From an uncultured Oscillospiraceae bacterium (lineage in GTDB: Bacteria; Bacillota; Clostridia; Oscillospirales; Ruminococcaceae), in contig CATXYA010000052.1 of assembly GCA_958403605.1 (NCBI GenBank), forward strand, positions 1 through 8,389: DNA of 8,389 nucleotides, in the 5' to 3' direction. The translations under genes and the position numbers were made by a program. The notes below the pieces were generated by a model that saw only the letters and a list, made by a program, of their open reading frames with translations, made no database searches and was not told the DNA's origin. Below, piece after piece: positions 1 through 5,401 of this stretch; the first letter of the stretch is position 1, and the number at the start of each line of letters is the position of its first letter.

Positions 1-1926
1 GGTTGCCGCCCATCAGACCATGGTTTCTATCCTCGCGGCCCTTGCGGGCCGCGACCCCTGCTGACAGACAGCTCAAAACCAAGATCGAAGTTTCTATCCT
101 CGCGGCCCTTGCGGGCCGCGACCCGCCCACAACGGACCTAAGGGGATCACAGTGTCGTTTCTATCCTCGCGGCCCTTGCGGGCCGCGACCATACGTTGCA
201 CAACGGTCATTGTCCCGGATACGGGTTTCTATCCTCGCGGCCCTTGCGGGCCGCGACGCTAAATTCGTTGGTCACCGTCCTAGGCTGGATAAAGTTTCTA
301 TCCTCGCGGCCCTTGCGGGCCGCGACATTTTGCATATAACCACACGATGGACAAATCCATGTTTCTATCCTCGCGGCCCTTGCGGGCCGCGACTTGTAGC
401 TCTGCCCGCTTTGCCAAATTAGGAGAGTTTCTATCCTCGCGGCCCTTGCGGGCCGCGACCGAACCGCTGGCCGGACAGCTCCGCGGCGAGGGGTTTCTAT
501 CCTCGCGGCCCTTGCGGGCCGCGACCATTGTCGTTGTTCCAATCGTTATTACTAAGATGTTTCTATCCTCGCGGCCCTTGCGGGCCGCGACCCAGGCGGT
601 TTACCATTTTGGCCGCGCCGCTCAGTTTCTATCCTCGCGGCCCTTGCGGGCCGCGACCGACCTCCACTTCTTTAAAGATATCCTCTTTCTTGTTTCTATC
701 CTCGCGGCCCTTGCGGGCCGCGACGGATTTAATTCCCGAATTATCAGCGTTTATTCCCGTTTCTATCCTCGCGGCCCTTGCGGGCCGCGACGGGACTGTC
801 ACAGAATAGACGCGCTTTCTGCACATGTTTCTATCCTCGCGGCCCTTGCGGGCCGCGACAGGCTTACTTGCAACGTCACTTAACTTAATCACAGTTTCTA
901 TCCTCGCGGCCCTTGCGGGCCGCGACCACTTCCTTTCAAAGAGAGAGCCGCCCACCCTTGTTTCTATCCTCGCGGCCCTTGCGGGCCGCGACGGATTGGC
1001 AGAGGGATGACCGGGAGCTGTGGGTGTTTCTATCCTCGCGGCCCTTGCGGGCCGCGACAGCTGCACCCCGGCCACCACATCCCAGGGGATGGGTTTCTAT
1101 CCTCGCGGCCCTTGCGGGCCGCGACAAGGTCTCCATCTCGGAAATAATGGCCATGTCGGTTTCTATCCTCGCGGCCCTTGCGGGCCGCGACCTATCATTT
1201 TGAGGTTGCCGCCCATCAGACCATGGTTTCTATCCTCGCGGCCCTTGCGGGCCGCGACGTGACAATGTGGTCGATGGTAAGAGCAACGAGCGGGTTTCTA
1301 TCCTCGCGGCCCTTGCGGGCCGCGACCCAGCTGGGCCTTATCTGCGCTGTAGACGTAGTGTTTCTATCCTCGCGGCCCTTGCGGGCCGCGACAGATTTCA
1401 TCCTCCGTCAACATATCACCGTCTTTGTTTCTATCCTCGCGGCCCTTGCGGGCCGCGACTTATAATGGCGGTCTTGGGTTTGTATCGATCTAAGTTTCTA
1501 TCCTCGCGGCCCTTGCGGGCCGCGACTGAATAACTGCAAAATAGCGTCTAACGTTGCAAGTTTCTATCCTCGCGGCCCTTGCGGGCCGCGACCTTGTCGA
1601 AAACCCGTATGTAACAATCAGATAATGTTTCTATCCTCGCGGCCCTTGCGGGCCGCGACTGCTGCTGACATGCCTTTTGGATTTTCTGTAGTTGTTTCTA
1701 TCCTCGCGGCCCTTGCGGGCCGCGACTCCATTTCACCGTCTTTTGCTCGCGGTCCACCTTGTTTCTATCCTCGCGGCCCTTGCGGGCCGCGACTCGAACT
1801 TCTCATGTGTGATACCCTCAATCTTACGTTTCTATCCTCGCGGCCCTTGCGGGCCGCGACCAGACCAGAAGAGGCAATGGCGCTTGCGAATGGGTTTCTA
1901 TCCTCGCGGCCCTTGCGGGCCGCGAC
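1..1926 (-). CRISPR. Type I-C CRISPR array, 29 repeats, open at left edge
   Basis: Twenty-nine copies of a 33-bp repeat start at 23, 90, 157, 225, 294, 361, 427, 493, 559, 625, 692, 759, 827, 894, 960, 1026, 1093, 1159, 1226, 1294, 1360, 1427, 1494, 1560, 1627, 1694, 1761, 1828 and 1894. I found no substitution in any copy. The 28 complete spacers are 33 bp (10), 34 bp (14), 35 bp (3) or 36 bp (1, at 258-293). Bases 1-22 are a partial spacer, so the array continues to the left. Orientation follows from three things: the minus-strand repeat begins GTCGCGG and ends GGATAGAAAC, close to the type I-C pattern ending GATTGAAAC; the cas genes are on the minus strand; and a leader-like AT-rich stretch lies to the right. 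The newest spacers should therefore be near 1861-1893 and the oldest at the left edge. Spacer targets cannot be named from sequence alone. The 22 bases at the window start match the end of spacer 1192-1225. Confidence 0.98.
1894..1926 (-). repeat. Leader-proximal CRISPR repeat with stable hairpin
   Basis: This is the first repeat after the leader and represents all copies. Read on the minus strand, positions 2-10 (TCGCGGCCC) pair perfectly with positions 15-23 (GGGCCGCGA) around a GCAA loop of the GNRA type. Type I-C Cas5c cuts at the 3' base of such a stem and leaves an 11-nt 5' handle. Applied here, that predicts a handle of AGGAUAGAAAC. The cut position is inferred from characterised Cas5c proteins. 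Confidence 0.85.
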
Positions 1927-1929
1927 TGC

Positions 1930-1952
1930 GAAAATTGCTAAAAATTTTTGCT
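1930..1952 (-). promoter_or_regulatory. AT-rich near-repeat beside the first CRISPR repeat
   Basis: On the minus strand, two similar blocks (AGCAAAAATTTTT, then AGCAATTTTC) lie in tandem just before the first repeat. The A-tract/T-tract layout suggests intrinsically bent DNA at the integration end of the leader. The sequence similarity is visible, but the role is inference from position. Confidence 0.35.
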
Positions 1953-2054
1953 GGTTTTAGACATTTGTACTAATTTTTGAGGGCTTGTTTTGACGGGTTG
2001 GCAAAAAGTGGTCCTTGTGGCGTTCCCAAAGCCGAGGAGACACGGGAAAACCGG

Positions 2055-2096
2055 GTGCGAACCCTGGGCGGTTTGATGCGGGCCTGGGGTTCGCAC
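2055..2096. repeat. Perfect 10-bp inverted repeat in the leader region
   Basis: The arm GTGCGAACCC at 2055-2064 is the exact reverse complement of GGGTTCGCAC at 2087-2096, with a 22-bp loop between them. Part of the loop can pair further (GGC at 2067-2069 with GCC at 2082-2084). It lies 28 bp past the cas2 stop in the direction of transcription. It could be an operon-end hairpin, a regulator site or a leader anchoring element. On the minus strand it is followed by only a short T-run (TTTT), so a classical intrinsic terminator is not well supported. Confidence 0.7.
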
Positions 2097-2123
2097 TTCC
2101 TTGGCAGGGCTTCCCGCGGACAG

Positions 2124-2414
2124 TTACAACAACAAAACACCCTCCGGGTCACAGGCGTTTTCCACGCCGAAATGCTCCAATTTGGTTTGATAGCGGCTGC
2201 CCAGATGATAAAAGCGCAGGCTGTCTTTTTCGGGGTCGATGATCTCGCAGAGCGCATGCTGAAAAGCGGCGTATTGGGCCGGTTCCAGCAGACACTCGAA
2301 GACAGAGCTTTGGACGCGCTGCCCATGACGCACGCACTGTTTGGCGACCTGCCGCAGGCGCCGGCGGCCCGCGGCGTCCATGGTGTTGACGTCATAGGTG
2401 ACCAAGACGAACAT
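2124..2414 (-). CDS. cas2: Cas2, CRISPR adaptation endonuclease-like subunit
   Basis: This 96-residue protein has the usual length of type I-C Cas2. It opens with a ferredoxin-like first strand, FVLVTYDVNT, whose Asp8 is the conserved metal-site aspartate of the family. It continues with GRRRLRQVAK, the GQRVQSSVFEC segment and DPEKDSLRFYHLG, all typical of Cas2. In the adaptation complex a Cas2 dimer bridges two Cas1 dimers and holds the prespacer for insertion at the leader end of the array. Its ATG lies 9 bp after the cas1 stop, so the two are translated from one message. A purine-rich GTGAGGGAA stretch overlaps the cas1 stop and can serve as ribosome site. The gene ends in TAA and is the last of the operon, directly before the leader. 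Confidence 0.97.
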   Translation of the reverse strand: MFVLVTYDVNTMDAAGRRRLRQVAKQCVRHGQRVQSSVFECLLEPAQYAAFQHALCEIIDPEKDSLRFYHLGSRYQTKLEHFGVENACDPEGVLLL

Positions 2415-2423
2415 GGCGTTCCC

Positions 2424-3455
2424 TCACTTCCATAAAAAAGCGGGATAGGCGTCCAGATCTCCCCGCAGAAAGCGGGCGAGCAGCAGCGCCTGCACATAGG
2501 GGACGAGGCCCCAGGCAACTTTCTCTTTCAGATAAGGATGGGTGAGTTCCTCGCGCTTTTTGGTTTGCCAAGCGTTGAGAAAGATCTTCCGCCCCTTGTC
2601 GTTGAGCAGCACGGCGCCGCCGGGCTGCACTTCAAAGTGCTGCGGCTGGATGGCTTTGGTGTTGATGAGCGTGAGTGCCAGCCGGTCGACAAAAACGCTG
2701 CGCAGTTCCTCCATCAGGTCCAGCGCCAGGGATTCCCGCCCGGGCCGGTCCCGGTGGAGGAACCCCACGTACGGGTCAAGCCCCACACTTTCCAGGGCCG
2801 TGGCGCAGTCATTCGCCAGCAGCCGGTAGCCAAAGGAGAGCAAGGCGTTGACACGGTCCAGCGGCGGGCGGCGGGTGCGCGTGGTAAAAGAAAAATCTTG
2901 CTTTTGCTGCAGGAGCATTTCGTTGAAAACGCGAAAATACTCTGTGGCGCCCTGGCCTTCCAGCCCGCGCAGGACGGCGAGCTCGGTGGTCTCCAAAGCC
3001 TGGGCCGCCGTGGCGGCGAGGAAGGAGGAAGAACGCTTCAAGGCCTCGGTATCCACGCGCAGCGCATGGTCCCGGATGGTGCGCTCCAGGCACCAGCGGC
3101 TGTTGTACAGCTTGCCGAAAATGCAGCAGCGCGCCACCAGGCAGCTGGCGGCCTCGTCCTCGGAGAGACGATACTGCCGCTTGCGCAGCAGCACATTGCC
3201 CTCCAGCCGCCCGCAGGAACGCGCCAGAAAGCGGCCCTGGGGCGACAGGAACACCAGCCCAACACCGCCGCGGGCACAGGCGCCCATCAGCGCGGGACTG
3301 GCCCCTTTATAAGAAAATGAAACAATGCTTTCGAGGCCCAGCAAGGGGAACTGTCCCCGTTTGCCCTCTTCGCCCAGGACGACGATATTCTCATTTTCCA
3401 AGGCGAGATAGGAATCCTCGCTGAGGATATACAGCGTGTTTAGCAGCCGTTTCAT
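2424..3455 (-). CDS. cas1: Cas1, CRISPR integrase
   Basis: This 343-residue protein has the length expected of type I-C Cas1, the metal-dependent integrase that joins new spacers to the array. The N-terminal beta domain begins MKRLLNTLYI. The C-terminal helical catalytic domain carries the family metal ligands: Glu166 (in GLEGQGA), His234 (in GFLHRDRPGR), and Asp246/Glu249 within LALDLMEELR. The block RRPPLDRVNALLSFGY (about 195-210) is also characteristic. The reading frame is open further upstream to 3554, but I chose the start at 3455: it gives the normal Cas1 N-terminus, a strong AAGGAGGA lies 6 bp before it, and it overlaps the cas4 stop by one base (TGATG). The upstream extension would lie inside cas4. 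Residues needed for catalysis look intact. Confidence 0.97.
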   Translation of the reverse strand: MKRLLNTLYILSEDSYLALENENIVVLGEEGKRGQFPLLGLESIVSFSYKGASPALMGACARGGVGLVFLSPQGRFLARSCGRLEGNVLLRKRQYRLSEDEAASCLVARCCIFGKLYNSRWCLERTIRDHALRVDTEALKRSSSFLAATAAQALETTELAVLRGLEGQGATEYFRVFNEMLLQQKQDFSFTTRTRRPPLDRVNALLSFGYRLLANDCATALESVGLDPYVGFLHRDRPGRESLALDLMEELRSVFVDRLALTLINTKAIQPQHFEVQPGGAVLLNDKGRKIFLNAWQTKKREELTHPYLKEKVAWGLVPYVQALLLARFLRGDLDAYPAFLWK

Positions 3456-4120
3456 CAGACGTCCTCCTTGGCGCGGGCCGCCAGATAAGAGGCGGCAGAT
3501 TCCGTCTGTTCCAGCTGGGGCAGGCACAATTCGCGCAGGGAACAGGCGCGGCACTTTTTATCGGGGACAGCCCGCGGCGTATGGCCGCGGGCTGCAAGCT
3601 GTTCCATTTCCTTTAATAACGCGGTGACACGGCCCCGCAGTTCCGGGGTGAAGGTGACGGCGGTGCGCTGATGCGGTGTGCCGTAGTAAAGGCTGCCCGC
3701 GGGGATCTCACAGCACAGCATCTCCTCCAAACACATGGCCTGTCCACAGAGCTGCAGCTCGTCGGCATCGAAGGGCTTGGGCTTGCCGTGCTTGTATTCC
3801 ACCGGCACCGGCAGCCACAGCCCCTCCCGGCCATGCAGGGAAACGCCTTGCGCGCTGCGGCGGAACTCGATGACGTCGCAGACGCCCACCGCGTGCAGCG
3901 TATGGGAGACGACACGCAGGCTGCGGGCAATGAGCAGGTCACCGCGGGATTCCAGCGGCTGCTCGGCGTGGGCCCGGTCATGCAGCAGTGTGCCTTGGGC
4001 TGTGAGAATATTTTCCGCCCACTGCTGTTCCAGATGGATCAGCGCCCACTGGCGGCGGCAAAAAGCGAAATGCTGCAGCTCCGACAGCTGGCGGTAATCC
4101 TCTTCGGAAAGGGGGCTCAC
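3455..4120 (-). CDS. cas4: Cas4, PAM-selecting prespacer nuclease
   Basis: This 221-residue protein matches type I-C Cas4, a RecB-like nuclease with an iron-sulfur cluster that trims prespacers and helps select those with a correct PAM before Cas1-Cas2 integration. The four cluster cysteines are visible: Cys21 (AFCRRQW) and Cys190, Cys193 and Cys199 (KKCRACSLRELC). Nuclease residues follow the family order: His47 (LLHDRAH), Asp82 (GVCDVIEF), Glu108 and Lys110 (PVEYKHGKPKP), and Gln123 in ELQLCGQAM. The start is GTG, overlapping the cas7 stop as GTGA. A GGAGGG lies more than 15 bases upstream, too far for a good ribosome site, so translation is probably coupled to termination of cas7. It ends in TGA, overlapping the cas1 ATG by one base. 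All functional motifs look intact. Confidence 0.96.
   Translation of the reverse strand: MSPLSEEDYRQLSELQHFAFCRRQWALIHLEQQWAENILTAQGTLLHDRAHAEQPLESRGDLLIARSLRVVSHTLHAVGVCDVIEFRRSAQGVSLHGREGLWLPVPVEYKHGKPKPFDADELQLCGQAMCLEEMLCCEIPAGSLYYGTPHQRTAVTFTPELRGRVTALLKEMEQLAARGHTPRAVPDKKCRACSLRELCLPQLEQTESAASYLAARAKEDV
3462..3469 (-). promoter_or_regulatory. Ribosome binding site setting the cas1 start
   Basis: AAGGAGGA on the minus strand ends 6 bases before the ATG at 3455 and lies inside the cas4 tail. It supports the 343-residue Cas1 start over the longer open frame that begins at 3554. Confidence 0.8.
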
Positions 4121-5034
4121 ACCATGCGCGTGCAGGTGACGCCCTCCGGCAGGCTGGCCTCATCGACAGTAACGGTGTAATCCGCATAGCTGCGCGGGGC
4201 CGTCACACCCTCCTGATGGGCCACGTGAACGGTGTCGAACAGGCGGTGCGCCGGGGCCTCGCCCAACTCAGAGGCATGGCGGAAGACGATGAGCTCGCGC
4301 ACGGCCATCTGCCCGCGGGCGGCGGAATGATCGTGCTCGAACATGTTGAGGATCGCCTCCCACAGCAGCGCCAGGTCTTCCTCCGAAAAGCCGGTGCTCT
4401 TGCGGGCCAGGTTGGCGGAGACGTACCCTTCGCAGCGGTACAGCCCATAGGGCACGATGTACTTGCGGCCCATCTCCGTACCCTTGCGCTCGGCGTCGGC
4501 TTCGGTGGAAATAGCGACGCGGGTGATGGTGATCTCTTGGGGGATGATGGGGTCGATGGAGCGGGCGAAGCTCAGCTGCACGGGGCCGCGCACCTGGCCG
4601 CAGTTCAGCGCGCCTTTGACCATGGTGGTCATCACGGCGCCAAAGGTGCGCACGTCGTAGAATTGGCTGCACATATAGTCGCGCAGCAGCCGGTCCACAT
4701 CGCCTGCTTCCTTGGCTTTTTTCAGCTGCTTTTTCAGTTCGTCGCCCTTCAGTTCCGCCGCGCCTTCAATGCCCACCGAGGCGAAGGCCTCGTTGTCGCT
4801 GCGGTTCAGGGGCACGTTGTCCTTGATGTAAATGCGCCAGCCGGGCGCATCCTCCTTGACGGTCTCCACGTAATTGCGGATCTTGCGCTTCAGGTACACG
4901 TCCGTCACCAGGCCAAGGCCGGTCTCGGGGTCGGTGCGGGGCATGTTGCCCGCGTCGGGGTCGCCGTTGGGGTTGCCATTTTCCACGTCGAATAAGATGA
5001 CGAATTCATAGCGGTTTTTGATGGGTTCAGACAT
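4117..5034 (-). CDS. cas7c: Cas7c (Csd2), Cascade backbone subunit
   Basis: This 305-residue protein belongs to the type I-C Cas7 (Csd2) family, whose copies polymerise along the crRNA to form the Cascade backbone. The highly conserved N-terminal block runs FDVENGNPNGDPDAGNMPR (residues 15-33), followed by LVTDVYLKRKIRNYV (42-56). A central block with FGAVM, GQVRGPVQLSFARSIDP and EITITR (about 130-175) is also typical. The start has a clean AAGGAGG (5044-5050) with 9 bases of spacing. The gene begins 28 bp after the TGA at 5063-5065 that would end full-length cas8c. Its stop overlaps the cas4 GTG. The length is normal and I see no frameshift. Confidence 0.97.
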   Translation of the reverse strand: MSEPIKNRYEFVILFDVENGNPNGDPDAGNMPRTDPETGLGLVTDVYLKRKIRNYVETVKEDAPGWRIYIKDNVPLNRSDNEAFASVGIEGAAELKGDELKKQLKKAKEAGDVDRLLRDYMCSQFYDVRTFGAVMTTMVKGALNCGQVRGPVQLSFARSIDPIIPQEITITRVAISTEADAERKGTEMGRKYIVPYGLYRCEGYVSANLARKSTGFSEEDLALLWEAILNMFEHDHSAARGQMAVRELIVFRHASELGEAPAHRLFDTVHVAHQEGVTAPRSYADYTVTVDEASLPEGVTCTRMV

Positions 5035-5062
5035 TGGGGGATTCCTCCTTGTTTTTCTTTCA

Positions 5063-5161
5063 TCATAATTTTTGTTGTTGATGGTAATACCCGATGTGGA
5101 AGGCGCCCTGCTCCTGCAGGGTCATCTTCTCGGGATAGGTTTCATCGATCTGCGCATAGAG
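5063..5161 (-). pseudogene. In-frame C-terminal tail of cas8c beyond the amber codon
   Basis: Reading straight on after the TAG at 5162-5164 gives LYAQIDETYPEKMTLQEQG, then AFHIGYYHQQQKL and a TGA at 5063-5065: 32 residues without any frame change. The EQG...GYYHQ pattern is the usual C-terminus of Cas8c and Cas11c. A single base change in one codon (for example CAG to TAG, glutamine to amber) would explain the interruption. No start codon or ribosome site makes this a plausible separate gene. Confidence 0.85.
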
Positions 5162-5401
5162 CTACCTGAGTGCGTTCTCCCAGTTGCTGCGCAGGCTGGG
5201 CTCCAGCTTGCGCAGGTGGCTTTGCGACAGCTTGATCAGCAGTGGGAAGATCGTGGACGGCGTGGCGCAGGCGCTGTTAAAATATTTGTCGCGGATGGTT
5301 GCGTTGATGCGGGGGTTGGCGTCCCGCTGGATCTTTTCCAGCATGGCGAACAGCCGGCCCAGCAGATAGGGATAATAGGTGCTTTGTTCATTCAATTCCA
5401 C
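5162..5401 (-). CDS. cas11c: Candidate Cas11c from an internal start in cas8c
   Basis: In type I-C systems the small subunit Cas11c is known to be translated from an internal start within cas8c and to pack along the Cascade backbone. Here an in-frame GTG at 5401-5399 is preceded by AGGAGG (5415-5410) with 8 bases of spacing, an excellent ribosome site in the middle of a coding region. The product would begin at Val454 of Cas8c and run 79 residues to the TAG, or 112 residues if the TAG is read as sense up to 5063. The 112-residue form is close to the usual Cas11c size, which supports both the start choice and the view that the TAG is a lesion. An alternative in-frame ATG at 5509-5507 has no good ribosome site. 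Confidence 0.6.
   Translation of the reverse strand: MELNEQSTYYPYLLGRLFAMLEKIQRDANPRINATIRDKYFNSACATPSTIFPLLIKLSQSHLRKLEPSLRSNWENALR

Larger units (their letters stand above)
1927..2123 (-). promoter_or_regulatory. CRISPR leader between cas2 and the array
   Basis: This 197-bp stretch lies between the cas2 stop codon and the first repeat and contains no convincing gene. The half next to the array is AT-rich, with A- and T-tracts, while the half next to cas2 is GC-rich and carries a perfect inverted repeat. By position it should hold the array promoter and the sequences that direct Cas1-Cas2 integration at the first repeat. I looked for a -35/-10 pair on the minus strand and found none close to consensus, so no promoter position is given. 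Confidence 0.8.

Noticed and set aside
1393..1760. An 11-base match (TCACCGTCTTT) shared by the spacers at 1393-1426 and 1727-1760.
   Set aside because: With 28 spacers a match this short is close to chance level, and the flanking bases do not agree.
3..1973. Many long open frames on both strands across the array, giving proteins with repeated FLSSRPLRAAT, VSILAALAGRD or SRPARAARIET units.
   Set aside because: They are translations of the CRISPR repeat, whose 33-bp length keeps frames open. Unit spacing changes with spacer length, and no ribosome sites or constant domains are present.
1970..2518. A 182-codon open frame on the minus strand overlapping cas2 and the leader.
   Set aside because: It overlaps the clear cas2 gene in a different frame, crosses the leader, and its composition (many Ser, Pro, Arg and Cys) is typical of an off-frame reading of GC-rich DNA.
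3456..3554. N-terminal extension of cas1 by 33 residues.
   Set aside because: It lies inside cas4 in another frame, has no family resemblance, and the start at 3455 has a strong ribosome site and the normal Cas1 N-terminus.
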